Source: DTKD01 sp964494345
Lineage (GTDB): Bacteria > Armatimonadota > UBA5829
NCBI GenBank assembly: GCA_964494345.1
Contig: CAZBSI010000001.1
Coordinates: 310,001-374,000, forward strand
Direction: 5' to 3'
Length of the DNA stretch: 64,000 nucleotides
Shown: positions 16,879 to 25,679 of the stretch, piece by piece
How positions within the stretch are numbered: position 1 is the first letter of the stretch
How the letters are laid out: every line of letters begins with the position of its first letter
Made by a program: the position numbers and the translations under genes
The notes under the pieces: model-generated
Seen by the model: only the letters and a program-made list of their open reading frames with translations
Database searches by the model: none
Told to the model about the DNA's origin: nothing

Positions 16879-18420
16879 CTATTTGTTGAGTTCTTCTCCA
16901 ATCTGTATCCGCACCTTTTCCCATTCCTTCACGTCTCGATTGAAGTCGTTGGGTGCGGTGATGAGTTTGGAGACCAGCTTCTCGACCGCAGAGCGTCCGA
17001 GTTTCTTTTCGAGTAGAACCAGATATTCGTGATCCTCAAGACCCTCGCGCAGCAGCTCAAGTCGAATCGAGCTGACCGGCCCATCTACGCCGACTTTTTT
17101 ACCGGGATACAACAACGAGCCGTCGCCGTAGAGGTCCTTATTGATATCCTTGACCGTGGCCATATCCGTCCAGGGATCAGTGCTACCCTGTCCGCTGTCG
17201 CTCCACCAGGTTGTGCTCCAATATAGAAGCCCCTGGCACTTGTAGGCCCATCCCATCAAAGGCAGCACTCTGTGGCTAATTCCGTCCATGTTAAGGAAAT
17301 AATTGGGGAACGGCGCGCCTGGCCCGCAGCATACATACCACCAAAACTCTTCACCCAGCGCGAGTTTGGCGTACAGGCGCTCTTTATTGCTGTTGAAATA
17401 GTCTATATTAGGGCACCAGATGTTGAGTTTGCCATCTGCGAGTTCGTGAATAGTCTTGCCACCCGTCTCAAAGTCCGGGTCTCTGAAATACGGTATCACA
17501 ATCCGAAGCTTCGGGTCGATTGAGTGTATCTTGTCGCAGACTTCATAGAGTCGTTTATAAGCTTCTTCGGAGAACGGCTCATCAATCGGGTAGAAGTATC
17601 CCTTGTCTAATAACCCTCGTGATCGCAGAGACTCAACAGACTTGCGCATCTGCTCAACATCGTCGTTATACGGAATAGTGAAGCTCGTTACCTTCGGGTT
17701 TTCGATATACCGACTGGCTTGCTTCGAAGTCACGTCTACGGGCAGGCTATATGGACTGACCCAACGATCAATCAGAAAATCGTAGTACTTCGCGAACAAC
17801 CTCTTAGCGGCTACGCTGTTGTTGTCCACCCCGTGCTGCTGAGCAATCCACGGCTGATTAAGCCCAAACGCCGTCACGTGGCTTGGGCCATCTGGCAGGG
17901 CGAAGTTCCAGACTTTCAGCCGAATCGGCATTCGTTTCTCTGCTGCGTTGGCTGGCTTTACCAGCAAATAGCCGCAATATTCTCCGGGTTCTGCGTTGCG
18001 TGGCACGGTAATAGTGATCCAAATCGGCTGATTGGTATTCGCTGCAACGTCGAACAGCGTCGCCGGAGGAAGCGGGTCCGGAGCGATTTTCTTTAGATTC
18101 GGCAGTTCAACATAAGCGACCTTGCACAACTCAATTTGAGTCAGGGCGCCGCCTGGGCCGCTCAGCGAACCCAGACTTACCTGCACATTTTTCAGCGGCT
18201 CACTGCCGGTTGTGATTATCGACTGTGCGGATTCACGCTCACCTTTTGCGGCATAAAGGGTAATTTCATCTGAAGCGTCTTTTGGTTTTGTCTGGTCAGG
18301 CAGAATCTTGGACATCGAACTCGCTGACCATAGTTGATATGCGGGCGAATTGGCCACGGCAATACCTCCTGTAGCACAAATTGCTATCATCACAGAGCAA
18401 ATCAATCGCAGATGCAACAT
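16879..18420 (-). CDS. Secreted DUF4091 / GH123-like glycosidase
   Basis: A 513-residue exported protein. The ATG at 18420 has GGGAGGAAG upstream and opens a signal peptide (hydrophobic residues 4-22, cleavage near AVA-NS). The N-terminal half is beta-sandwich-like (GERESAQSIIT motif typical of this family), and the second half a TIM-barrel-like region of DUF4091. An Asp-Glu pair (D280-E281, in YPIDEPFSEE) matches the catalytic pair of the related GH123 hexosaminidases, and Trp-rich segments (LLYWSTTWWSD) follow. The C-terminus LLREGLEDHEYLVLLEKKL is diagnostic. The likely role is hydrolysis of an external amino-sugar glycan; the substrate is inferred only from the family. It is monocistronic, with an operator-like palindrome upstream. 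Confidence 0.75.
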   Translation of the reverse strand: MLHLRLICSVMIAICATGGIAVANSPAYQLWSASSMSKILPDQTKPKDASDEITLYAAKGERESAQSIITTGSEPLKNVQVSLGSLSGPGGALTQIELCKVAYVELPNLKKIAPDPLPPATLFDVAANTNQPIWITITVPRNAEPGEYCGYLLVKPANAAEKRMPIRLKVWNFALPDGPSHVTAFGLNQPWIAQQHGVDNNSVAAKRLFAKYYDFLIDRWVSPYSLPVDVTSKQASRYIENPKVTSFTIPYNDDVEQMRKSVESLRSRGLLDKGYFYPIDEPFSEEAYKRLYEVCDKIHSIDPKLRIVIPYFRDPDFETGGKTIHELADGKLNIWCPNIDYFNSNKERLYAKLALGEEFWWYVCCGPGAPFPNYFLNMDGISHRVLPLMGWAYKCQGLLYWSTTWWSDSGQGSTDPWTDMATVKDINKDLYGDGSLLYPGKKVGVDGPVSSIRLELLREGLEDHEYLVLLEKKLGRSAVEKLVSKLITAPNDFNRDVKEWEKVRIQIGEELNK

Positions 18421-18484
18421 ACTTTTCTTCCTCCCAACAGCCGATATCAGTACAGAAATTGTACGGATCATACCGCCATACCTT

Positions 18485-18502
18485 CCTGTATTGGAATACA
18501 GG
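18485..18502. promoter_or_regulatory. 18-bp perfect palindrome, operator-like, upstream of DUF4091 gene
   Basis: CCTGTATT-GG-AATACAGG is a perfect inverted repeat 65 bases upstream of the ATG, just downstream of a minus-strand -10-like TATTAT (18520-18515). Its core CTGT-N8-ACAG has the spacing of a proteobacterial LexA box, although LexA sites in this lineage are unknown. Confidence 0.45.
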
Positions 18503-18604
18503 CGCAGAGCTTGTATAATAGAGAGACAGAACCACTGGAGCATTTATTTCGTATATCTGTTACAATAGTGGGCGTTGTGCCGCTACAAACCAGTATAGTC
18601 GCGG

Positions 18605-18633
18605 TTGCGAGCCTGTGACGGGTATGGTATAAT
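18605..18633 (+). promoter_or_regulatory. Sigma-70-type promoter for rpmE
   Basis: TTGCGA, 17-base spacer, TATAAT; predicted transcript start near 18640, about 27 bases before the rpmE ATG. Confidence 0.7.
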
Positions 18634-18666
18634 AATTTCAAGAAAAGCGTTGTGAAAGGTGAACTA

Positions 18667-18885
18667 ATGAAGGCAGGTATCCATCCGAAATACGAGAAGA
18701 CGCAAGTAACTTGCGCTTGTGGAAATACATTTGAGACCAGATCTACAGCCAGCGACATCCGCGTGGAAATCTGCTCCGCTTGCCACCCGTTCTATACAGG
18801 CAAGCAGAAGCTCCTCGATACCGAAGGCCGCGTGGAGAAATTCCTGGCTAAATATGGTATGAAGGACAAGAAAGACGAGCAGTAG
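18667..18885 (+). CDS. rpmE: Ribosomal protein bL31 (zinc form)
   Basis: A 72-residue component of the 50S subunit at the central protuberance. The ATG at 18667 (MKAGIHPKYE) has AAGGTGA upstream; an in-frame start five codons earlier is unlikely because it would include the binding site. Zinc ligands C16, C18, C36 and C39 are present, making this the zinc-containing type. The HPFYTG segment is the family signature. It has its own promoter and a strong downstream hairpin, so it is transcribed as a short monocistronic unit ahead of the yqhQ-prfA group. Confidence 0.96.
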   Translation: MKAGIHPKYEKTQVTCACGNTFETRSTASDIRVEICSACHPFYTGKQKLLDTEGRVEKFLAKYGMKDKKDEQ

Positions 18886-18908
18886 CAGTCAGTTTTGATC
18901 TGTTTTCG

Positions 18909-18957
18909 GGAAGCGGTGCGACGACCTTGGCGGTCGTGAACTGCTTCCTTTGTTTTT
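18909..18957 (+). terminator. Rho-independent terminator after rpmE
   Basis: A long stem (GGAAGC...GCTTCC outside, ACGACC...GGTCGT inside, with one internal mismatch) and TTGGC loop is followed by TTTGTTTTT. Confidence 0.85.
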
Positions 18958-19005
18958 GTCGGGTTCGATTATGTTATAGGCGCCGGCCTGTTTGAGGGAT
19001 TAAAG

Positions 19006-20010
19006 TTGGCAGACAAGAAACCGGAGTTTCATTATGGTGGCCAGGCCGTAATCGAAGGCGTGATGATGCGCGGGCCAAACGATTTCGCGGTTGCGGTGAG
19101 GCGGGCAAACGGCGAGATCGTCTCTACGGTCGAAAACGTGGAATCTATGTTCTCTAAGCTCGCCTGGCTAAAAAAACCATTCCTGCGCGGCACGCTTGTT
19201 TTAATAGACGCGATGGCGCTCGGCATTAAGGCTCTGAAATACGCCACCGACATCGCGATGAAAGATATTACCGCCGAAGAGCAGGGCAAAAAAGGCGTAA
19301 CTGAAACCGAAACGCCGAAGGCCGTCAACGATATCACCGTTGGTGCGATAATGGTTCTGGGGCTGCTGGGAGGAGTCGCGCTTTTTTTCTTTGTGCCGAT
19401 TCTTCTCACAAAACTGCTCAACCAGCACATTGACGTAGCGTGGCAATTGACCGCGATCGAGGGCGTCATAAAAGTCGCACTATTTGTGGCGTATGTGGCA
19501 GCTATCTCTGCCCTGAAAGATGTCCGAAGGGTATTTCAATACCACGGCGCCGAACATAAGACGATAAACGCCTATGAAGCCGGGGTCGATTTGACCGTGG
19601 AAAACGTGCGGCGCTACACCAAAGCCCACGTGCGCTGCGGCACCAGCTTCATACTGGTGGTGCTGATTACCGGAATAATCGTCTTTATGCTGGTAGCGGA
19701 CCACCTGCCTTATGGCAGCCTGACCCAGCACCAGGGCTCAATGAAAATACTTAGTTCGTTTATTCGCTGGGGTTACAAACTGGCTCTGCTGCCGTTTGTG
19801 GCTGGGATATCTTATGAGATAATCAGAATGGCCGGCAACTGCAAGGAATCTTTCCTAACAAAGCTGACCCTGATGCCTGGCTTGTTGATGCAGAAAATCA
19901 CCACCCGCGAACCTGATGACGAGATGATTGAAGTCGCGATAACCTCGCTTAAAGGCGTGCTGGCTAAAGAAGAGCAGACACAACAGCCGGCGCTGAATAC
20001 CGAAAGTTAA
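19006..20010 (+). CDS. yqhQ: DUF1385 (YqhQ-family) membrane protein
   Basis: A 334-residue membrane protein of unknown biochemical function. The TTG at 19006 is preceded by GAGGGAT and gives the family's conserved start, GGQAVIEGVMMRGP at residues 8-21. Hydrophobic helices lie at roughly 120-145, 155-175, 210-235 and 255-275; the invariant YHGAEHKTINAYE sits between the second and third. Its position between rpmE and prfA is conserved in many Firmicutes-like genomes. It is the first gene of a run: prfA starts 1 base after its stop. Confidence 0.9.
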   Translation: MADKKPEFHYGGQAVIEGVMMRGPNDFAVAVRRANGEIVSTVENVESMFSKLAWLKKPFLRGTLVLIDAMALGIKALKYATDIAMKDITAEEQGKKGVTETETPKAVNDITVGAIMVLGLLGGVALFFFVPILLTKLLNQHIDVAWQLTAIEGVIKVALFVAYVAAISALKDVRRVFQYHGAEHKTINAYEAGVDLTVENVRRYTKAHVRCGTSFILVVLITGIIVFMLVADHLPYGSLTQHQGSMKILSSFIRWGYKLALLPFVAGISYEIIRMAGNCKESFLTKLTLMPGLLMQKITTREPDDEMIEVAITSLKGVLAKEEQTQQPALNTES

Positions 20011-20011
20011 T

Positions 20012-21079
20012 ATGTTTGAAAAACTGGCTGAAGTAGAAGGAAAATACGAGTCACTGGAGCTCAAACTCGGCGACCCTGAATTAATAAAAGACCTCAAGGC
20101 ATACCAGCAGATCGCAAAGGCCCATTCGGACCTGGCCGATCTGGTGGGCAAATGGCGGCAGTACAAACAAGCCCGGCAGCAGCTCACTGACACGGAAGAG
20201 ATGCTGAACGGAAAGCTCGACGACGAGATGCGAGAGCTTGCGCAGATTGAACTTGATGAGCTTAAAGACAAAATCGCCGGGTACGAAGACGAGCTGCGCG
20301 TTATGCTGATTCCCAAAGACCCCAACGACGAGAAGGACGTAATCGTTGAAATTCGCGCCGGCACAGGCGGTGAGGAATCCGGCTTATTTGCGGGAGATTT
20401 GTTGAGAATGTACACTCGTTACGCCGAGCGAAAAGGGTGGGGAACCGAGCTTATGAGCTCAGTCGAATCCGGCATAGGCGGCTTCAGCAAAGCGGTTTTG
20501 GCCATCAAAGGCAACGGCGCTTACAGCAGGCTGAAGTTTGAAGGCGGGGTGCATCGAGTACAAAGGGTGCCGGCGACGGAATCCAGCGGGCGCATTCACA
20601 CCTCCGCAGTGACCGTCAGCGTGCTGCCTGAGGCCGACGAGATCGACGTGCAGATAAGCAACGATGATCTGGAAATCGACACCTACCGCTCCTCCAGCGC
20701 GGGTGGGCAGAACGTCCAAAAAAACGAGACCGCTATTCGTATCACTCACAAACCATCCGGTATAGTGGTTACGTGTCAGGATGAAAGATCGCAGTTGCAG
20801 AATAAGCTTCGTGCTATGAGAATGCTGCGAACCCAACTTTACGAGCGCGAGATGCAGGCCCAGCAGCAGGATGTCGTAGCCAAGCGGCGTTCGATGGTCG
20901 GTTCGGGTGATAGAAGTGAGAAGAGCCGCACCTACAACTTCCCGCAAAACCGCATCACTGACCACAGAATCGAGCATACGATTTATAACCTGCCCGCATT
21001 TATGGATGGCGAGCTCGATGATATGATAGATCGCCTCAACGCGGCGGATCAGGCTGAAAAACTCCAAGTGGAAGCCTGA
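20012..21079 (+). CDS. prfA: Peptide chain release factor 1
   Basis: Recognises UAA and UAG stop codons and triggers peptide release; 355 residues. The GGQ catalytic tripeptide is at 231-233 (SAGGQNVQK), the glutamine being the target of PrmC methylation, and prmC is the next gene. The codon-recognition loop region contains the expected PATESSGRIHTS segment. The ATG at 20012 lies 1 base after the yqhQ stop with only a weak ribosome-binding site, so translation is probably coupled. Confidence 0.96.
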   Translation: MFEKLAEVEGKYESLELKLGDPELIKDLKAYQQIAKAHSDLADLVGKWRQYKQARQQLTDTEEMLNGKLDDEMRELAQIELDELKDKIAGYEDELRVMLIPKDPNDEKDVIVEIRAGTGGEESGLFAGDLLRMYTRYAERKGWGTELMSSVESGIGGFSKAVLAIKGNGAYSRLKFEGGVHRVQRVPATESSGRIHTSAVTVSVLPEADEIDVQISNDDLEIDTYRSSSAGGQNVQKNETAIRITHKPSGIVVTCQDERSQLQNKLRAMRMLRTQLYEREMQAQQQDVVAKRRSMVGSGDRSEKSRTYNFPQNRITDHRIEHTIYNLPAFMDGELDDMIDRLNAADQAEKLQVEA

Positions 21080-21080
21080 A

Positions 21081-21917
21081 GTGGATCGCACCGTCGGCAA
21101 CGAGATTTTTAAGGCGACTGCGCGGCTTAGAGAAACTGGGACAGACTCTCCCCAGTTAGACGCGCAGTTGCTTATGGCGCACGCCCTTAACTGCACCAGG
21201 CTGGATGTTATCACGCATCCCGAACGTGAACTCTCCGAATCTCAGTGGCGCATTTTCTGTGAGTATGTCGAAAAGCGCGCCCAGCGATACCCTCTGGCAT
21301 ATATTACAGGCTCAAAAGAGTTCTTTGGTTTGAGCTTCAAAGTCTCCCCTGCTGTATTAATCCCCCGGCCGGAGACCGAGATACTGGTTGAGGAGTGCTT
21401 GAAACGTGTAGGAGATGCTCCTTTAATTGCCGATATCGGCACAGGCAGCGGCGCGATAGCCGTCGCACTGGCTGTGCACAGCCCGAATGCGAGAATATGG
21501 GCGACTGATATCAGTGAAGACGCGTTGGCTATCGCTCGATCAAATGCGCGTAAACATTCCGTTGCGGAGCGGGTAAATATGGTGCAGGGCGATTTGCTTG
21601 CGCCGGTTCTTGGGTTGAACATGGCCTTCGATGCAGTGGTCTCAAACCCGCCGTATATTGCCAGTAGTACAGTCGAATCTCTCGATCCAGAAGTGAGATG
21701 CGAGCCGATGCAGGCATTAACTGCGGGTGCGGATGGCTTGGAAATTATCAGTCTGCTGTTTAATCAGGCACGCGAAGTGACTAGACTGCTATTGATTGAA
21801 ATCGGCGTAGGCCAAGCCGAGGATGTCGCCAAAATCGCCAGGGGAGCAGGATGGAATGAAATCGAATTCGTCCGCGATCTTGCAGGAATCGAAAGGGTTG
21901 CCATAGCATACCGATGA
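21081..21917 (+). CDS. prmC: Release factor glutamine methyltransferase
   Basis: S-adenosylmethionine-dependent enzyme (278 residues) that methylates the GGQ glutamine of release factors. It begins at GTG 21081, one base after the prfA stop. An N-terminal helical substrate-binding domain (1-80) precedes the Rossmann methyltransferase fold with IADIGTGSGAIAVALA (motif I) and the glutamine-contacting NPPY motif (SNPPYIAS). Gene order prfA-prmC-tsaC is a common bacterial arrangement, giving high confidence. Confidence 0.95.
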   Translation: MDRTVGNEIFKATARLRETGTDSPQLDAQLLMAHALNCTRLDVITHPERELSESQWRIFCEYVEKRAQRYPLAYITGSKEFFGLSFKVSPAVLIPRPETEILVEECLKRVGDAPLIADIGTGSGAIAVALAVHSPNARIWATDISEDALAIARSNARKHSVAERVNMVQGDLLAPVLGLNMAFDAVVSNPPYIASSTVESLDPEVRCEPMQALTAGADGLEIISLLFNQAREVTRLLLIEIGVGQAEDVAKIARGAGWNEIEFVRDLAGIERVAIAYR

Positions 21918-22555
21918 TTACACTTAAAATCGATCCCATTAACCCCAATATCCTCACCATTCGAACAGCAGTCGACGCATTAAAGCGCGGCGAGCTTGTC
22001 GTTTTTCCGACTGAGACGGTGTATGGTCTAGCCGCAGATGCTTTTAATAACGCTGCGGTAAAGGCAGTCTTTGAGGCTAAGGGCCGTATTGAGCGTCAGC
22101 CTCTGCCTGTGCAGGTGGGAAGCTTAAAGGATATATTCAAGGTGGTGGAGTATCTATCACCAGAGGCCGAGCGGCTCGCAGAGATTTTCTGGCCGGGGCA
22201 GTTGACTGTTATTTTACCTAAAGCTGCCGGATTGCCCGCCCTTGTAACGGGAGGCGGCGCGACGGTCGGGGTGCGCATTCCCGATCATCCTGTAGCCCTA
22301 GCGCTTCTCACTGAGTTCGGCGGGCCTATCGTTGCGACAAGCGCAAACGTGACCGGACAGCCCGCTCCTGCTACCGCTGCTGAGGCTATCGGCGAGGTGG
22401 GAGAAAATGTAGCAGTGGTGCTCGACGGCGGCCGCAGCAGGCTGGGAGTGGCTTCGACGGTCGTGGATATGACCGTTATGCCGCCTAAAATCGTCCGACA
22501 AGGCTCGGTCGATGTAGAACAGATCAGAAAGGTGCTGGGCGAGGTTGAAGTATAG
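21914..22555 (+). CDS. tsaC: L-threonylcarbamoyladenylate synthase
   Basis: YrdC/Sua5-family enzyme (213 residues) that makes the threonylcarbamoyl-AMP used for t6A37 in ANN-decoding tRNAs. The ATG at 21914 overlaps the prmC stop (ATGA). Conserved segments include FPTETVYGLAADA near residue 32, KGRIERQPLPVQV and the phosphate-binding VATSANVTGQPAP. It lacks the extra Sua5 C-terminal domain, so it is the short TsaC form. It overlaps the following nucleotidyltransferase gene by 11 bases. Confidence 0.93.
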   Translation: MITLKIDPINPNILTIRTAVDALKRGELVVFPTETVYGLAADAFNNAAVKAVFEAKGRIERQPLPVQVGSLKDIFKVVEYLSPEAERLAEIFWPGQLTVILPKAAGLPALVTGGGATVGVRIPDHPVALALLTEFGGPIVATSANVTGQPAPATAAEAIGEVGENVAVVLDGGRSRLGVASTVVDMTVMPPKIVRQGSVDVEQIRKVLGEVEV

Positions 22556-23036
22556 CAAAATACTATCACGCGAGCAGGCAGCCGTTAAAAGCTCCGAGGC
22601 CAAAACTGACGGAAAGACGGTGGTCTTCACAAACGGTTGCTTCGATATACTCCATGTAGGGCATGTGCGTTATCTGCAGCGCGCCCGGGAGATGGGGGAT
22701 GTGCTCGTGGTGGGGATCAACACCGACCAATCCGTGCGCAGGTTAAAAGGCCCCGCCAGGCCAGTTAACACAGAGACCGACCGCGCAGAAGTCCTCGCTG
22801 CTTTGGCCTGCGTAGACTATGTCGTGCTTTTCGACGAGGATACGCCTGTAGAGCTGATTGAAACAATTAAGCCCGATATCGACGTCAAGGGCGGGGACTA
22901 CAGCATAGAAAAAATGCCCGAAGCGGAGATTATGAAAGCGTTTGGCGGCCGCGTGGAGATTATCCCTTATGAAACAACCAACACGCACCAATACTCCACA
23001 ACCCAGACAATTGATTCTATGAAAAAATGCCCATAA
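22545..23036 (+). CDS. RfaE2/HldE C-domain-like heptose-1-phosphate nucleotidyltransferase
   Basis: A 163-residue cytidylyltransferase-superfamily enzyme. The TTG at 22545 lies inside the end of tsaC. Signature: FTNGCFDILHVGH (HxGH nucleotide-binding motif) near residue 28, then VGINTDQSVRRLKGPARP and KGGDY. This matches the stand-alone form of the HldE C-terminal domain (RfaE2), which activates D-glycero-beta-D-manno-heptose 1-phosphate with ATP. No kinase half, isomerase or phosphatase of the heptose pathway is in the window, so the exact sugar is uncertain. If it does serve ADP-heptose synthesis, it supports a diderm envelope. Confidence 0.82.
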   Translation: MKYSKILSREQAAVKSSEAKTDGKTVVFTNGCFDILHVGHVRYLQRAREMGDVLVVGINTDQSVRRLKGPARPVNTETDRAEVLAALACVDYVVLFDEDTPVELIETIKPDIDVKGGDYSIEKMPEAEIMKAFGGRVEIIPYETTNTHQYSTTQTIDSMKKCP

Positions 23037-23100
23037 GCAGGCATGTGCGGTGGAGTTGTAGAAGACTTCATCACATCATTTACGTTGGAGAATACGAGCC

Positions 23101-24093
23101 ATGCCGGCTAATCTCACACCGGATTATCTCGCCGCCGAAGCGAGGTTCCGAGCGGCGGTGACAACCGAAGACAAGCTCGCGGCGCTCGACGAGATGTATG
23201 CGACGATACCGAAGCATAAGGGCACCGAAAAGCTTCGGGCCGACATAAAACGCCGCATATCAAAACTGCATGATAAAGAGAAGCAGTCCGGCAAAAAGAC
23301 CAAAAGATTTAACGAGTTTCATATTGAAAAACAGGGCGCCGGTCAAGTTGTGCTGATCGGGCCTCCGAATGCCGGCAGATCGACTCTGTTGGACAAATTG
23401 ACATCAGCGGAGCCGGAAATCGCGGATTATCCATATACCACGCGCGCCCCACAACCTGGTATGATGGAATACGGAGATGTGACCGTCCAACTTGTGGACA
23501 CTCCGGGGCTTTTCAACGAGCATACGGATGGGGCTTTAATAAGTATGACGCGTATTGCAGATGCGGTGGCGATTGTGCTCGACGCGGAGGACAATGCGCT
23601 GTTGGATCATATTGAGGAGATCAAAGCCCTGACCGCAAAATCGAGGCTGGTTTTGGCAGAAACGTACGCCTCGACATCGGATGCTAAGGCTGATAGCATT
23701 GTCCTGCCTGCTCTTATCGTCGCAAATAAAATGGATCGACCAGGTGCAGATGATAATGCCGATGTGATCGAAGAGTTCTACTCAGATGATTATGAGATTT
23801 ATCGAGTGTCTGCAGCGACTGGGGAGGGCTTGGAGGAGCTGAGGCAGGGAATCTTTAATTTGTTAAACGTTGTGCGGGTTTACACCAAACTTCCAGGCAA
23901 GCCTGCCGATACAAAACGCCCGTTTACTCTGAAAAAGGGAAGCACGTTGATGGATTTCGCCGCCACTGTGCATAAAGATTTCGTAAAAAGCCTGCGATTT
24001 GCTCGCGCCTGGGGCAAAAATCACCTCGACGGCGCACAGATTGGCCGTGACCACGTTCTCGAAGACGGCGATATAGTGGAGATGCACGATTAG
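23101..24093 (+). CDS. DRG/Obg-like GTPase with TGS domain, P-loop Lys replaced by Arg
   Basis: A 330-residue GTP-binding protein of the DRG-type branch. A charged helical N-terminus (1-75) is followed by the G domain: P-loop GPPNAGRSTL (87-96), switch I with DYPYTTRAP, G3 DTPG, and G4 NKMD. A C-terminal TGS domain (about 265-330) ends in GQxHVLEDGDIVEMHD-like sequence. The universal P-loop lysine is arginine at residue 93 (codon AGA). The family is associated with ribosomes or translation; the substitution raises doubt about normal GTP hydrolysis. It starts 64 bases after the previous gene; a small membrane-protein gene follows after 2 bases. Confidence 0.85.
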   Translation: MPANLTPDYLAAEARFRAAVTTEDKLAALDEMYATIPKHKGTEKLRADIKRRISKLHDKEKQSGKKTKRFNEFHIEKQGAGQVVLIGPPNAGRSTLLDKLTSAEPEIADYPYTTRAPQPGMMEYGDVTVQLVDTPGLFNEHTDGALISMTRIADAVAIVLDAEDNALLDHIEEIKALTAKSRLVLAETYASTSDAKADSIVLPALIVANKMDRPGADDNADVIEEFYSDDYEIYRVSAATGEGLEELRQGIFNLLNVVRVYTKLPGKPADTKRPFTLKKGSTLMDFAATVHKDFVKSLRFARAWGKNHLDGAQIGRDHVLEDGDIVEMHD

Positions 24094-24095
24094 AT

Positions 24096-24377
24096 ATGGT
24101 AGCTGGATTTGTTCTCATTGCTGGGGTCATACTGATACTCGCGCTGGCTCTGTTCTGGTTTGTTGCGGAGGGCATGACCAAGCTGCTGTTGTGCATAGTG
24201 CCGATGGCGCCGGGTCTGGTGATGCTAGGCACTTTTCTGCTGATCCTTACCGAGCTGTTTCTCTATTTTGGCACTAAGAAAGATCGCAAGGCCGCTTCTC
24301 GCGATCTCGCCTATTTGTTGCCCACGCTTATCATCAGCGGTGTGCTTTGGTACGCCTCGGTTAAGCTACTTTGGTGA
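24096..24377 (+). CDS. Small hypothetical membrane protein
   Basis: A 93-residue protein that I do not recognise. It has three hydrophobic segments (about residues 3-25, 30-56 and 70-90) with a short basic loop, TKKDRKAASR, before the last. It begins 2 bases after the GTPase stop, implying co-transcription. Its last 12 bases overlap the end of the convergent downstream gene. Confidence 0.65.
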   Translation: MVAGFVLIAGVILILALALFWFVAEGMTKLLLCIVPMAPGLVMLGTFLLILTELFLYFGTKKDRKAASRDLAYLLPTLIISGVLWYASVKLLW

Positions 24378-25487
24378 ATCGAAGATGAGCTTGACAAACC
24401 TTGGCCAATAGAGCCGGGCATCCTCGAAGAGGTCTGTGAACTCCGCGGAATTGGTGGCGTAGGTTACTATTAACTCGTTTGGGTTGGTCGATAGCTCCGG
24501 GTGCGCTTTTGCCGCATAGCTATAAGCTGCCTCATGCCAGTCCTTGTCCGGGCAGTCAAATACCATCATTTCCTCCCCCCAGGGCCCCTCGGGAGTCGGC
24601 GAAAGCCGAACCATGATTTTTCCATATATTCCGTGGTCCATATATACGGCGGCATATTGCTTAATCCCTGGAACGTAAGAGACGCTGAACTCGGTGGGAG
24701 GTGCGTTGAAAAGGGTGTCGCACCGGGTCGCGTTGGTGATCCACTTCCCGCTGCTGAGAAACCTCCATTTGCTGAAATCACCGAGTTTATCCTCAGGCAC
24801 ACGCGCCGCAATCATAGAGTTTAGACGCTTGCCGTCTTTATCTTTACGCAGCGAATCAGACCCATAGATATAAACATACGATCCCACTTTCAAAGCGGCA
24901 GAGCCTAACAGTAATGAGCCGCTGTCTGTGAACCTGCAAAATGGGACCTGCTGTTGTGTGATACGCCATTTTGATGGAGGATCTAACGGGTTTGAAATGT
25001 GTCCCAGTGCCATACCAAAGGTTTTAAATGGAAAAGCCGGGTTTGCGTCGCTTTGTCTGACCCTGGTCAGAAATATCGATAAACCATTGCTGGTGGACAC
25101 GCCGGAAAACAGCCAGAAATAGCCTTTTCCATCGTCCGGCGTCACGAATGCAGCGGGCTGACCATCGGCGTTCGTGCCATAGTAAAGTTCAATGGGCTTC
25201 GACGATCTCAGGTGTTGAATGCCGATCGAATTGTTAATTAAAGTCGCATTGACTCGACGGTTGTCTCGGACTGAGCCTATAAACGTATCACCAAATAGCC
25301 ATACAACAGTGTTATCGTCAAGTGCGGTAGAGTAGTCCCCGTCTGCGCCGATCCACCCGTCGGTTCGTTGAAACCTCGCATCATACTCCGGCAAGGCGGT
25401 GGCGGTAATTCGCACATCGGAAGCAGAAATACCGGATATTGCCATCAGTAGAAGTCCCCATTGTAATGCTTTCAATATCATTGCCAC
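24366..25487 (-). CDS. Secreted beta-propeller-like protein (DUF4185/DUF5005-like)
   Basis: A 373-residue exported protein. The GTG at 25487 has AGGATG at suitable spacing; an ATG two codons later is the alternative. A signal peptide is present (hydrophobic core LQWGLLLMAISG, cleavage near SAS). The mature part opens with TDGWIGADGDYSTALDDN and VWLFGDTFIG, and repeats short WLF/YIYGSD-type strands, the pattern of DUF4185/DUF5005 five-bladed propellers that occur with glycoside hydrolases. No catalytic assignment is possible. It is alone on this strand and overlaps the tail of the small membrane-protein gene. Confidence 0.5.
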   Translation of the reverse strand: MAMILKALQWGLLLMAISGISASDVRITATALPEYDARFQRTDGWIGADGDYSTALDDNTVVWLFGDTFIGSVRDNRRVNATLINNSIGIQHLRSSKPIELYYGTNADGQPAAFVTPDDGKGYFWLFSGVSTSNGLSIFLTRVRQSDANPAFPFKTFGMALGHISNPLDPPSKWRITQQQVPFCRFTDSGSLLLGSAALKVGSYVYIYGSDSLRKDKDGKRLNSMIAARVPEDKLGDFSKWRFLSSGKWITNATRCDTLFNAPPTEFSVSYVPGIKQYAAVYMDHGIYGKIMVRLSPTPEGPWGEEMMVFDCPDKDWHEAAYSYAAKAHPELSTNPNELIVTYATNSAEFTDLFEDARLYWPRFVKLIFDSPK

Positions 25488-25679
25488 AGCAACACATCCT
25501 TAGCACAGACTTCTTCGATTAAGAAATTATGTTTTCCTTCAGAAGGAGGTTCGAGGAGGCGTCTGGAAGTAGTATTTATCCCGCAGTCCGGCGCACCGAT
25601 TTGTCCCAGGGGCGTGATGACTGCGCTATCGGCCCTAAATAAAGCTCCTTTCGAGCGAGAAATTCAGCCAGGAGGATAC

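Noticed and set aside
20459..21214. 251-codon minus-strand frame opposite prfA and prmC
   Set aside because: Both plus-strand genes are unambiguous and the antisense translation resembles no protein family.
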